Shown here: positions 8,456-16,628 of the stretch, one piece after another
Layout: every line of letters begins with the position of its first letter
How positions within the stretch are numbered: position 1 is the stretch's first letter
Assembly: GCA_029256105.1 (NCBI GenBank)
Contig: JAQSYO010000002.1
Span: 343,233-407,232, forward strand
DNA from: Herbinix sp.
GTDB lineage: Bacteria; Bacillota; Clostridia; Lachnospirales; Lachnospiraceae
Direction: 5' to 3'
DNA: 64,000 nucleotides
Notes under the pieces: generated by a model
Told to the model about the DNA's origin: nothing
The model's database searches: none
Seen by the model: the letters and a program-made list of their open reading frames with translations, nothing else
Program-made: the position numbers and the translations under genes

Positions 8456-9769
8456 ATGCTTACTTTAATCAAGAATGGGTATGTAATTGATCCAGCATCT
8501 AATAGGGAGGGTCTTTTTGATGTTTTAATTGATCAAGATCTAATTTGTAAGATCAATCAAAATATAGTAATCGAGGAGGTACAGCTTGAAGCGAAGAAAA
8601 TGGGCAGGCAGTTCAAGCTAATCGATGCGAAGGGTAAGCATGTAATGCCCGGCTTTATTGATCTTCATGTTCATCTACGTGAACCCGGGTTTGAGTATAA
8701 GGAAACGATCGCTACGGGTGCAATGGCAGCGGCAGCAGGTGGATTTACCTCGGTTTGCCCCATGCCGAATACAAAACCATCAACCGATAATGCGGATACG
8801 GTGCGTTGGATATTAGATAAAGCGAAGAAAGAAGCTGTCATTAATATCCTTCCAGTTGGAGCTGTTACGCTTGGGCAGTTTGGGGAAGAACTTGTTGCAA
8901 TTGGGGAATTAAAAGATGCCGGTGTAGTTGCACTTAGTGAAGATGGTAAATCAGTTATGGATACCGCGCTTTATGCCAAAGCAATGCAACAGGCTGCGAT
9001 ATATAACATTCCTATCTTTGCCCATTGTGAAGATAAAAGCCTAGCTGGGAAGGGTGTCATAAATTCAGGGAAAAAGGCAGAACAATGGAATCTGCCTGGA
9101 ATAAGCAATGCCGTTGAAGACATTATAACAGCAAGGGATATTCTACTTGCGAAAGAGACGGGTGCTCAGCTTCATCTTTGCCATTGCTCTACGAAGGATA
9201 GCACAACGATGATTGCACTGGCCAAAAAGGACGGTTTAAAGGTGACGGGTGAGGTATGTCCTCATCATTTCACACTGTCGGATGAAGATATCCTAACTGA
9301 CGATGCAGATTATAAGATGAATCCACCCTTGCGAAAGCCAGAGGATGTACAAGCATTAAAGGAAGCCTTAAGAGATAATATTATTGATGTAATTTCAACT
9401 GACCATGCTCCACATTCAGCAGAGGAAAAATTAAAATCTTTTACCGATGCACCTTTTGGGATAGTAGGTTCAGAGACTGCATTTGCATTAACCGTGTCAG
9501 AACTCGTGAATACCGGTTATTTAACCCTCCGACAAATGGTAGAGAAATTGAGCACAAATCCAGCAAAAATACTTGGTAGTGACCGAGGTTGTATAGAAGA
9601 AGGTCGGATAGCAGATATCGTAATTGCGGATCTAAATGCTGAGTATACCATTGATAAGAATAGATTTTATTCGAAGGGAAAGAATACACCTTTCCATGGA
9701 AGAAATGTGAAGGGACGTATTGAGTACACATTTGTATCAGGGAAAGTAGTATATAAATTCGAGAAGTAA
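8456..9769 (+). CDS. pyrC: Dihydroorotase
   Basis: 437 aa, a class I (long-form) dihydroorotase that cyclises carbamoyl-aspartate to dihydroorotate in pyrimidine synthesis. The metal site is visible: HVHLREPG near residue 66, HCED with the third His, HLCHCST, and STDHAPHS with the catalytic Asp. An N-terminal GYVIDPAS segment and a C-terminal IADIVIADL tail are typical of the amidohydrolase composite beta-domain. The ATG lies 7 bases after GGAG. It is followed by a hairpin-rich spacer and pyrF in the same direction. Confidence 0.96.
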   Translation: MLTLIKNGYVIDPASNREGLFDVLIDQDLICKINQNIVIEEVQLEAKKMGRQFKLIDAKGKHVMPGFIDLHVHLREPGFEYKETIATGAMAAAAGGFTSVCPMPNTKPSTDNADTVRWILDKAKKEAVINILPVGAVTLGQFGEELVAIGELKDAGVVALSEDGKSVMDTALYAKAMQQAAIYNIPIFAHCEDKSLAGKGVINSGKKAEQWNLPGISNAVEDIITARDILLAKETGAQLHLCHCSTKDSTTMIALAKKDGLKVTGEVCPHHFTLSDEDILTDDADYKMNPPLRKPEDVQALKEALRDNIIDVISTDHAPHSAEEKLKSFTDAPFGIVGSETAFALTVSELVNTGYLTLRQMVEKLSTNPAKILGSDRGCIEEGRIADIVIADLNAEYTIDKNRFYSKGKNTPFHGRNVKGRIEYTFVSGKVVYKFEK

Positions 9770-9795
9770 TGAAATGATTAAGAAGAACGAGGGAG

Positions 9796-9866
9796 ATGCC
9801 TCATAGAGAAGGAGGCATTTTCTTCAAAAAACAGGAGGCAAAGCCTCCAAAAAAAGGAGGCTTTTT
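9796..9866 (+). promoter_or_regulatory. Mutually exclusive hairpins including the pyrF ribosome site
   Basis: Three hairpins are possible between pyrC and pyrF. First, ATGCCTC (9796-9802) with GAGGCAT (9812-9818), followed by T-residues. Second, GGAGGC (9834-9839) with GCCTCC (9843-9848). Third, that same GCCTCC with GGAGGC (9856-9861), followed by five T's, a terminator-like structure whose 3' arm is the pyrF Shine-Dalgarno. The second and third exclude each other. The arrangement echoes the array at 7941-8047 in the same operon. No PyrR-binding motif was recognised. Confidence 0.6.
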
Positions 9867-9869
9867 AAT

Positions 9870-10802
9870 ATGATTAACAAATTAGTTGAACGAATTGAGC
9901 AAATGAGTGCACCCATTGTAGTTGGTCTTGATCCTATGCTTGATTATATGCCACAACACTTACTTAACAAAGCATTTCTTGAAAAGGGAGAGAACCTCGA
10001 GGGTATTTCAGAAGCGATTTGGCAATACAATAAGGGAATTGTGGATGCTACCTATGACTTGATCCCTGCTGTTAAGCCACAGATTGCAATGTATGAGCAA
10101 TTTGGTATTGAGGGTCTGAAAGCTTTTAAGAAAACGGTAGATTATTGTAAAGAAAAAGGTCTGGTGGTAATTGGTGACATAAAACGAGGCGATATCGGCT
10201 CCACCTCCGTAGCTTATGCTACTGGTCACCTTGGTAAGGTGACGATTGGAGGAAATACCTATCGTGGCTTTGATGAGGATTTCATTACGGTTAATCCTTA
10301 CTTGGGCTCTGACGGCGTGCTTCCATTTATTGATGTTTGTAAGGAGGAAGACAAAGGTTTATTTATTCTTGTAAAGACCTCTAATCCCTCCAGCGGTGAA
10401 TTTCAGGATCAGTTAGTAAATGGCAAGCCCTTATATGAACTCGTTGGAGAAAAGGTTGCTGAGTGGGGTGAACTGCATATGGGAACCTCGTATAGTTATA
10501 TCGGTGCAGTAGTTGGTGGTACGTATCCAGAGATGGGTAAGATCTTAAGAGCACTTATGCCAAAAACCTATATCCTTGTTCCGGGTTATGGCGCGCAAGG
10601 TGGTAAGGCAGAAGATTTAGTGCATTATTTTAATAAAGATGGATTAGGAGCGATTATTAACTCTTCGAGGGGAATTATTGCTGCCTATAAACTAAAAGGT
10701 TATGAAAAATTCGGTCCGGAAGCTTACGCCGATGCTTCTCGCCAAGCAGTAATCGATATGAGGGAAGATTTAAAGAAGGCATGGGTAGCAGCAAAAAAGT
10801 AA
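9870..10802 (+). CDS. pyrF: Orotidine 5'-phosphate decarboxylase, type 2
   Basis: 310 aa, catalyses the last step of UMP synthesis. The active-site segment is GDIKRGDIGST, and PIVVGLDP near the N-terminus binds the substrate. The length (about 300 rather than 230 aa) and the VPGYGAQGG phosphate-binding segment identify the type 2 subfamily. The ATG is 9 bases after GGAGG, which is itself inside a hairpin arm. A strong terminator follows, so this is the last gene of the argS-pyrF run. Confidence 0.96.
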   Translation: MINKLVERIEQMSAPIVVGLDPMLDYMPQHLLNKAFLEKGENLEGISEAIWQYNKGIVDATYDLIPAVKPQIAMYEQFGIEGLKAFKKTVDYCKEKGLVVIGDIKRGDIGSTSVAYATGHLGKVTIGGNTYRGFDEDFITVNPYLGSDGVLPFIDVCKEEDKGLFILVKTSNPSSGEFQDQLVNGKPLYELVGEKVAEWGELHMGTSYSYIGAVVGGTYPEMGKILRALMPKTYILVPGYGAQGGKAEDLVHYFNKDGLGAIINSSRGIIAAYKLKGYEKFGPEAYADASRQAVIDMREDLKKAWVAAKK

Positions 10803-10850
10803 ATGTTGAGATAAAAAATTGGAAGAATTTAAGAATGGGAAGAACAAATA

Positions 10851-10894
10851 AAAAACAGGGGAGCATTATCAATTGATAATGTACCCCTGTTTTT
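10851..10894. terminator. Intrinsic terminator between pyrF and cyclophilin
   Basis: AAAAACAGGGG (from 10851) pairs with CCCCTGTTTTT (ending at 10894); an inner ATTATCAATTGATAAT stem extends the hairpin. A-tract on one side and T-tract on the other make it suitable for both convergent genes. Confidence 0.9.
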
Positions 10895-10934
10895 GGTTTT
10901 CCTTTTTTGCTACCTGCAAACAGTTATATTAAGT

Positions 10935-11465
10935 TTAGCATTTTTCAGGTTCACTATATTCCACACCAAAGGTATCAACAGTAACTTTCTTCATAATTTG
11001 TGGTTCCAAGGGAGCATCGGAATAATCCGTTTTAACATCAGCAACTTTATTAACAACATCCATACCTTCGGTTACTTTACCGAAAGCTGCATAGGAACCG
11101 TCTAAATGGGGGGAATCCTTATGCATGATGAAAAACTGGGAACCTGCTGAATCTGGGCGTTGAGATCTTGCCATAGAAAGCACGCCAGCGGTATGCTTAA
11201 TATTATTATCAAAGTGGTTATAAGAGAATTCACCCTTGATAGAATATCCGGGGCCGCCCATTCCGGTACCCTCCGGATCGCCGCCTTGAAGCATAAAGCC
11301 ACGAATAACACGGTGAAACTTCAGACCGTCGTAGAAGCCCTTATTCACTAGGGAGATGAAATTGTTAACTGTATTGGGAGCTACATCAGGATATAATTCG
11401 ATTTTGATGATATCTCCGTTTTGAAGTTCCATTGTTACGATTGGGTTTGTATTTGCCATTTTCAT
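10935..11465 (-). CDS. Cyclophilin-type peptidyl-prolyl isomerase
   Basis: 176 aa, cytoplasmic (no signal peptide). The cyclophilin core is complete: FHRVIRGFMLQGGDPEGTG, GVLSMAR, GSQFFI and an aromatic-site variant (SPHLDGSYAAFGKV). It catalyses cis-trans isomerisation of prolyl bonds during folding. The length is typical of the short bacterial PpiB-like enzymes. AGAGG lies upstream of the chosen ATG; a second in-frame ATG two codons on is also possible. Transcribed alone between the terminator at 10851-10894 and the P450 gene. Confidence 0.95.
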   Translation of the reverse strand: MKMANTNPIVTMELQNGDIIKIELYPDVAPNTVNNFISLVNKGFYDGLKFHRVIRGFMLQGGDPEGTGMGGPGYSIKGEFSYNHFDNNIKHTAGVLSMARSQRPDSAGSQFFIMHKDSPHLDGSYAAFGKVTEGMDVVNKVADVKTDYSDAPLEPQIMKKVTVDTFGVEYSEPEKC

Positions 11466-11572
11466 TCATTTCCTCTCAATTAAAGAATTTACACATTATA
11501 TGCCTTAAAATGATTGCTTTTGCTGGTAAATATATCATAGTAGGGCATCTATGTCAAGGTAGAGCAAGGTAA

Positions 11573-12853
11573 TTAGTTTTTTATCCGTATATTATTAATG
11601 ATAAATTTGCTTTTTGGAAGGGTAGGCATTCTTGATAATCGATAAGTTAAATCCTGGAGCGGCACCTGATATTCGATACGAGTTGATAGAAATTTTAAGC
11701 TTTCTTTCATTAGTGCTAGCGTAATCATTTCACCTGGACAACGGGTTCCTTTATTGTAATCTCCACCACCTTGAGGAATAAAATCGAAGGGATCTTCATT
11801 GCGATCACGAAAGCGTTCCGGTTGAAATATATTAGCATCCTTCCAGGTACTTTCATCATGGTTCGTCCCGAAAATGTCTAATAGCACCAAAGTGTCTTTT
11901 TTAAAGTTATAATTATGCCAATTGAAATCATTTCGCACTCTTGCAGCCAAAAAAGGGCCGAAGGGGTAATAACGACGGATCTCCTGAATGAACATTGAGA
12001 GGTAGGTGTCATCCTTTTGTTGAAGCTTTTCCTTACATTCCGGATACGTATGCAGAGCTAAGGCTCCAAAGGTGATATAGGTAGCGATTGCTGTAATGGG
12101 TCGTAAAATATTTAATAATTCCACTGCAGCAACCTGTGTTTCAAGAAGGTTGCCGCTAAGATCACGGTGCCAAGCAATGGCATTTAAAGCAGTGTCCTTT
12201 GGCACTATAATACGTCCTGCTCTGACAGTACGAATGATATCCCCGGCCCAACATTCTGAGCGATTTCTTGCATATCTTCCCTTCCAATGTCTGGGTCCGG
12301 CGGCACCAAATGCATCAATCATAGCACTCATATCTTGTGATCTTTGCCTTATTTCCGATTTATGCAGCGGTACTCCAGCCCATTTGCAAGCTACTTGAAA
12401 TAATAATTTGTTAGCTTCATCAAATAGCACCACCTTGTGCTTACCCTCCCAACGCTTGCTTTTTATCTGCCATAGGGATGTTGTAAGATTAATAATTCTA
12501 TTGATTTGAGAGGGTGTCATAATGGACATAAAAAGTAACTTGCGGTGCATATGGGCAGCACCATCCAAGGTCTGGATGGCTTTTTTACCAAATAAGGTTT
12601 CTTGAATTCTCTTTGGCATCGCACCCTCTCTCGTAAACAAGTTCTGATCATAGAATAGCGTAGCGGCTTCTTTTCCACTGATACAAATTGCTTTTTGGCC
12701 CATTAAACGGATCTGAAATAAATCGGAACCATATTTGCGAATGCGATTTGGGATAAATAAATAACCTTCCATTAAAAGCAGTAGTGAACTATCTATAAAT
12801 TTTTCTCTTGGTATTGTATTTGGCAATTTTCTGTTTATATCGGTTGGCTTCAT
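11573..12853 (-). CDS. CYP152-family cytochrome P450 (fatty-acid peroxygenase type)
   Basis: 426 aa. The heme-ligand loop DFIPQGGGDYNKGTRCPGE carries the axial Cys372 and has the family-specific QGGGD...RCPGE form of CYP152. An Arg-Pro pair (R251-P252), equivalent to the fatty-acid carboxylate-binding Arg of P450-BSbeta, lies in the I-helix, where ordinary P450s have an acid-alcohol pair. Gln94 in the KAIQ segment corresponds to the Gln of BSbeta rather than the His of the decarboxylating OleT. CYP152 enzymes use hydrogen peroxide and need no redox partner; none is encoded nearby. The substrate is inferred to be a long-chain fatty acid. A single gene, oddly placed in a presumably anaerobic organism. 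Confidence 0.88.
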   Translation of the reverse strand: MKPTDINRKLPNTIPREKFIDSSLLLLMEGYLFIPNRIRKYGSDLFQIRLMGQKAICISGKEAATLFYDQNLFTREGAMPKRIQETLFGKKAIQTLDGAAHMHRKLLFMSIMTPSQINRIINLTTSLWQIKSKRWEGKHKVVLFDEANKLLFQVACKWAGVPLHKSEIRQRSQDMSAMIDAFGAAGPRHWKGRYARNRSECWAGDIIRTVRAGRIIVPKDTALNAIAWHRDLSGNLLETQVAAVELLNILRPITAIATYITFGALALHTYPECKEKLQQKDDTYLSMFIQEIRRYYPFGPFLAARVRNDFNWHNYNFKKDTLVLLDIFGTNHDESTWKDANIFQPERFRDRNEDPFDFIPQGGGDYNKGTRCPGEMITLALMKESLKFLSTRIEYQVPLQDLTYRLSRMPTLPKSKFIINNIRIKN

Positions 12854-12929
12854 ATCTGTCTACTCCTTAGGATTGAATAATTAGTTACCTTTCCCTATTA
12901 TTTACATGTTTTTTAAAAATATGATTTTC

Positions 12930-12958
12930 TTGTAATTCCTGCTTATGTTTTATATAAT
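12930..12958 (+). promoter_or_regulatory. Sigma-A promoter of yjbQ
   Basis: TTGTAA (12930-12935), a 17-bp spacer and a perfect TATAAT (12953-12958), about 100 bases upstream of the ATG at 13061. Confidence 0.7.
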
Positions 12959-13060
12959 GTAAGTCAGCAAATATTAAATTCTCGTAAAACTATAGATTTT
13001 ATTTCTCCATAATACTTAACAAAAGATAAAACACATACGAAAGGGAGTTAGGACAGATTG

Positions 13061-13465
13061 ATGAGTGAGGTTTATACTTTTGGAATAAAATCAGGACAAC
13101 CAACGGCTTTAATTAATATTACAAATGAAGTTCAGAATGTGATAAAGGACAGCGGAATAAAAGCTGGTATCTGTGTAATATTTGCTCCGCATACTTCAGC
13201 AGGGATTACACTAAATGAAAATACGGACCAAGATGTAATACGCGATTTTGTTATGGAGACAAATAAAATTGTTCCAATATCAGATGGGTATCATCATATT
13301 GAGGGAAACTCAGCGGCACATATCAAATCGAGTATCGTGGGAGTTTCACAAACGTTGATTATAGATGATGGAAGGTTACTTTTAGGAACCTGGCAGGGGA
13401 TCTATTTCGCGGATTTTGATGGGCCGAGGATACGGAAGGTTTACGTGAAAATAATTGAAGGATAA
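13061..13465 (+). CDS. YjbQ/UPF0047 family protein
   Basis: 134 aa, a single-domain protein of the secondary thiamine-phosphate synthase (YjbQ, UPF0047) family. Signature segments are APHTSAGITLNEN, HHIEGNSAAHIKSS and LLLGTWQGIYFADFDGPR. The conserved His residues form the putative metal/active site. Some members have weak thiamine-phosphate synthase activity, but the physiological role is unknown. The ATG at 13061 is used; a TTG directly before it is not needed. It has its own promoter and stands immediately before the pyrK promoter. Confidence 0.93.
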   Translation: MSEVYTFGIKSGQPTALINITNEVQNVIKDSGIKAGICVIFAPHTSAGITLNENTDQDVIRDFVMETNKIVPISDGYHHIEGNSAAHIKSSIVGVSQTLIIDDGRLLLGTWQGIYFADFDGPRIRKVYVKIIEG

Positions 13466-13492
13466 TTTAAAGAAGTCAGACTAAAATACGCC

Positions 13493-13521
13493 TTGTCCAA
13501 GACCAAGAATTAGGATATAAT
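13493..13521 (+). promoter_or_regulatory. Sigma-A promoter of pyrK-pyrD
   Basis: TTGTCC (13493-13498), a 17-bp spacer, and TATAAT (13516-13521). Transcription would begin near 13528, which lies after the in-frame ATG at 13526 and so rules that codon out as the pyrK start. Confidence 0.75.
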
Positions 13522-13573
13522 CGGAATGGATAAACAAAAGCAGACATTATTTATATTTCATAGGAGAAAATAT

Positions 13574-14341
13574 ATGTCAGTAGCAAGCAAAAAAAAAGCT
13601 ATCATAATAGAGAATATTAAAATAGCAGAAGATATCTATAGTATGTGGATGAAGGCAGCGGATATTGCGACGTTGGCAAAGCCAGGCCAATTTGTTTCCT
13701 TGTATTGTAACGATGGTAGCAGACTTTTACCAAGGCCAATCAGTATTTGTGAGATTGATCGTGAACAGGGAAGGGTAAGATTAGTATATCGCATTGCGGG
13801 CAAAGGAACAAAGGAATTTTCCCTCTTAAATGCAGGTGACTCAGTAGAAGCAATGGGACCTTTCGGAAATGGATTTACATTAGAAGGTAAGAAAGCCCTG
13901 CTGATCGGAGGAGGAATAGGCATACCTCCTATGCTTGAGTTGGCAAAACAGTTAAACTGTGAGAAACAGATAGTGTTGGGATTTCGTGATATAACATTTT
14001 TGGAGAAGGAATTTGAACCATATGGCAAGGTCTATGTGTCCACAGAGGATGGAAGCAAGGGAACGAAGGGTAATGTTATTGATGCAATGAAAGTAAATGA
14101 TCTTGAGGCAGATATCATCTTTGCCTGCGGACCTACACCAATGCTACGAGGCGTCAAGGCTTATGCACTGGATCAGGGTATTATAGCGCAACTATCCATG
14201 GAAGAGCGGATGGCTTGCGGTGTAGGAGCATGCCTTGGTTGTGTATGTAAGACGAAGGAAATTGATCATCACAGTAATGTTAAGAATAAACGAGTTTGCA
14301 AGGATGGGCCAGTATTTTACGCCAATGAGGTGGAGCTATGA
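13574..14341 (+). CDS. pyrK: Dihydroorotate dehydrogenase B, electron-transfer subunit
   Basis: 255 aa. An N-terminal FAD-binding beta-barrel (RPISICEID binds FAD) is followed by an NAD-binding domain with GGGIGIPPM and a C-terminal [2Fe-2S] cluster loop, CGVGACLGCVC plus the fourth Cys in RVCKDGP. It passes electrons from PyrD-bound FMN to NAD+. The ATG at 13574 follows TAGGAGA; the upstream ATG at 13526 precedes the likely transcription start. The gene overlaps pyrD by four bases (ATGA), as expected for subunits of one complex. Confidence 0.96.
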   Translation: MSVASKKKAIIIENIKIAEDIYSMWMKAADIATLAKPGQFVSLYCNDGSRLLPRPISICEIDREQGRVRLVYRIAGKGTKEFSLLNAGDSVEAMGPFGNGFTLEGKKALLIGGGIGIPPMLELAKQLNCEKQIVLGFRDITFLEKEFEPYGKVYVSTEDGSKGTKGNVIDAMKVNDLEADIIFACGPTPMLRGVKAYALDQGIIAQLSMEERMACGVGACLGCVCKTKEIDHHSNVKNKRVCKDGPVFYANEVEL

Positions 14342-15240
14342 ATACAAGCGTAACCTTAGCTGGAATTACCTTTAAAAATCCAGTAACGACCGCATCAGGA
14401 ACCTTTGGTTCCGGTATGGAGTATAGCGATTATGTAGATTTATCAAAACTTGGTGCAGTGACAACCAAGGGCGTTTCCAGTATCCCTTGGGCGGGAAATC
14501 CAACTCCAAGAGTAGCGGAAACTTATGGTGGAATGTTAAATGCTATAGGACTTCAAAATCCAGGTGCAGATGTTTTTATTCATAGAGATCTCCCGTTTTT
14601 AAGAAAACAGGACACTAAGATTATTGTTAATGTTGTTGGTAAAACCACAGAAGAATATTGCGATGTGGTGGAGCGCTTAGCAGATTGTGATGTTGATATG
14701 TTGGAAATTAACATATCCTGTCCTAATGTGAAAGAAGGCGGCATTGCTTTTGGCCAGGATCCCAGATGTATCGAAGAGATTACATCACAATTAAAAAGAC
14801 GAGCCAAACAACCAATCATAATGAAGTTAAGCCCGAATGTAACTGATATTGCCGAGATGGCGAGAGCAGCAGAGGCAGGCGGTGCAGACGCACTATCCTT
14901 AATCAACACATTAACCGGTATGAAGATCGATATTTACCGAAGATCATTTCTGTTGGCGAATAAAACGGGCGGATTATCCGGTCCTGCAATCAAACCGATT
15001 GCAGTACGCATGGTATATCAAGTTGCTAATGCAGTAAAACTTCCAATCATCGGTATGGGAGGTATCACCAATGCAGAGGATGCGCTTGAATTCATTATGG
15101 CAGGTGCTAGTATGATAGCAGTGGGAACGGCTAATTTTATCAATCCTACGGCAACGGTAGAAGTTGTGGAAGGGATTGAAACATATATGAAGCAATATGG
15201 AATACAAGATATCAAAGATTTAATCGGTTGTGTAGGGTGA
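14338..15240 (+). CDS. pyrD: Dihydroorotate dehydrogenase, class 1B catalytic subunit
   Basis: 300 aa, an FMN TIM-barrel enzyme that oxidises dihydroorotate to orotate. Visible signatures are ASGTFGSG, the NISCPNVKEGG segment with the substrate-binding Asn and active-site Cys of class 1, MKLSPNVTD, and the FMN-phosphate region MGGITNAEDALEFI. The partner PyrK overlaps upstream, which assigns it to class 1B (NAD-linked). Its stop codon falls within the first bases of a structured repeat element shared with the pheS-pheT spacer. Confidence 0.97.
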   Translation: MNTSVTLAGITFKNPVTTASGTFGSGMEYSDYVDLSKLGAVTTKGVSSIPWAGNPTPRVAETYGGMLNAIGLQNPGADVFIHRDLPFLRKQDTKIIVNVVGKTTEEYCDVVERLADCDVDMLEINISCPNVKEGGIAFGQDPRCIEEITSQLKRRAKQPIIMKLSPNVTDIAEMARAAEAGGADALSLINTLTGMKIDIYRRSFLLANKTGGLSGPAIKPIAVRMVYQVANAVKLPIIGMGGITNAEDALEFIMAGASMIAVGTANFINPTATVEVVEGIETYMKQYGIQDIKDLIGCVG

Positions 15241-15372
15241 AGAAAGAATTCAGCTATGCTGAATTCTTGGTATATATTAAGAATGAATTCCAGTGGAAAT
15301 TCATTCTTAATATTTACAGGTGTTCTGAAGCATTTATAGTCACTGTGTGGCAATGCTGGTTAGTGTGAAGAA
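15237..15372 (+). repeat. Three-hairpin intergenic element, copy 1 (pyrD-pyrE)
   Basis: Begins at the pyrD stop (GTGAAGAAAGAATTC) and is homologous over about 135 bases to 37780-37912. It folds as three hairpins: GAATTCAGC/GCTGAATTC (15246-15266), GAATGAATTCC/GGAAATTCATTC (about 15280-15306), and AGCATT/AATGCT enclosing a CACTG loop (about 15328-15356). Substitutions between the copies keep or wobble the stems. Function unknown; it could be an intra-operonic RNA element or a dispersed palindromic repeat. Confidence 0.7.
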
Positions 15373-15506
15373 AGAGCGTCTTTCCGGCTATTGGAGATGA
15401 CACATAGCGGCATCGGGTAAGTTCGTATAATAAATCTTAAATTTTTAAGAAGTACTATTATTTAAAATAATTTGTGTTACAATGAAATCATGGCAGGAGG
15501 AAGATT

Positions 15507-16178
15507 ATGGAACAGTATAAGAAGGAATTTATTGAATTCATGGTGGATTGTGGTGTATTGAGATTCGGTGATTTTACTACCAAAAGCGGACGTAAAACCC
15601 CCTTCTTTGTTAACACAGGCTTTTACCGAACAGGTGCGCAATTACGAAAGCTCGGTGAATATTATGCGAAGGCAATTAATGACAAATACGGGCTTGACTT
15701 CGATGTATTGTTTGGTCCTGCATATAAAGGCATCCCACTCGCTGTAGCAACAACAATGGCAATCAGTGAATTCTATCAGCAAGACATTAAATACTGCTCC
15801 AACCGAAAAGAAGTCAAAGACCACGGAGATACAGGAATACTCTTAGGCTCGCCACTTACCGATGGTGACAGGGTAATCATAATTGAGGATGTTACTACCG
15901 CAGGAACCTCAATCGGAGAGACAATGCCGATATTAGCAGCGCAAGGTGACGTTAAAGTGCTTGGCCTCGTCGTATCTGTAGATCGTATGGAGCGTGGACA
16001 AGGCAGTAAAAGTGCTCTTTCTGAAATAGAGGAAACCTATCAAATTACAACAACAGCAATCGTAACAATGCAGGAAGTTGTTGAACATTTGCATAATCAG
16101 TCTTACAAAGGGAAAATTGTAATTGATGATACATTAAAAGCAGCAATTGATGAATATTATAAGCAATATGGCGTTTAA
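15507..16178 (+). CDS. pyrE: Orotate phosphoribosyltransferase
   Basis: 223 aa, joins orotate to PRPP to give OMP. The PRPP-binding loop is VIIIEDVTTAGTSIGE, and the segments FGPAYKGIPLA and KEVKDHGDTG provide phosphate and catalytic residues. AGGAGGAAG precedes the ATG. It lies 266 bases beyond pyrD, separated by the repeat element, so it may have its own promoter (a TACAAT at 15478 lacks a good -35) or be read through from pyrK-pyrD. Confidence 0.96.
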   Translation: MEQYKKEFIEFMVDCGVLRFGDFTTKSGRKTPFFVNTGFYRTGAQLRKLGEYYAKAINDKYGLDFDVLFGPAYKGIPLAVATTMAISEFYQQDIKYCSNRKEVKDHGDTGILLGSPLTDGDRVIIIEDVTTAGTSIGETMPILAAQGDVKVLGLVVSVDRMERGQGSKSALSEIEETYQITTTAIVTMQEVVEHLHNQSYKGKIVIDDTLKAAIDEYYKQYGV

Positions 16179-16204
16179 TTCAGATGCTAAAGGAGGAATT
16201 GTAA

Positions 16205-16357
16205 ATGATGGAGAAAATCTATAACACAATGAAATCAGTCGGCGTGTGGAATCTTGTTATGGGAATTCTATTGATCGTTGCAGGAGTAGTTTCCGGAATC
16301 TTATTGATTTTAAACGGAGCAAAGCTGCTAAAGAAAAAATCCGAACTATTATTTTAA
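16205..16357 (+). CDS. 50-aa single-span membrane peptide
   Basis: A 50-codon ORF with an excellent AAGGAGG site, 26 bases after pyrE and before a strong terminator. It has a polar start, one hydrophobic span (about residues 16-37, rich in Val, Ile, Leu and Gly) and a basic KLLKKK tail, so an N-out/C-in membrane peptide is likely. No family was recognised. The ribosome site, spacing and terminator make it a likely real gene co-transcribed with pyrE. Confidence 0.65.
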   Translation: MMEKIYNTMKSVGVWNLVMGILLIVAGVVSGILLILNGAKLLKKKSELLF

Positions 16358-16382
16358 TTTGAATTGTAAATATTTATCCGAT

Positions 16383-16425
16383 GCCCCAAGATATCTGCAA
16401 AGCAGGTTGCTTGGGGCAGTTTTTT
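16383..16425 (+). terminator. Intrinsic terminator after pyrE and the small peptide
   Basis: GCCCCAAG (16383-16390) pairs with CTTGGGGC (16410-16417), followed by a run of six T's. Confidence 0.9.
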
Positions 16426-16628
16426 AGATTTCGTTGATTACCTTAGCATAGTCTGGTACAATATTAACGAATGACTTGAAAGGTATTTTTATAGTATAAA
16501 TAAAATTAAAGTTAAAACTTAAATGATATAGAGATATGAAATTTGCAGAATAAGCATCTTTACACAGGTTATTTGAGAAGCTATAAAGCTTGTTAGAGAT
16601 GCCCAAAATCGGCAGAATGGAGGTAGTA

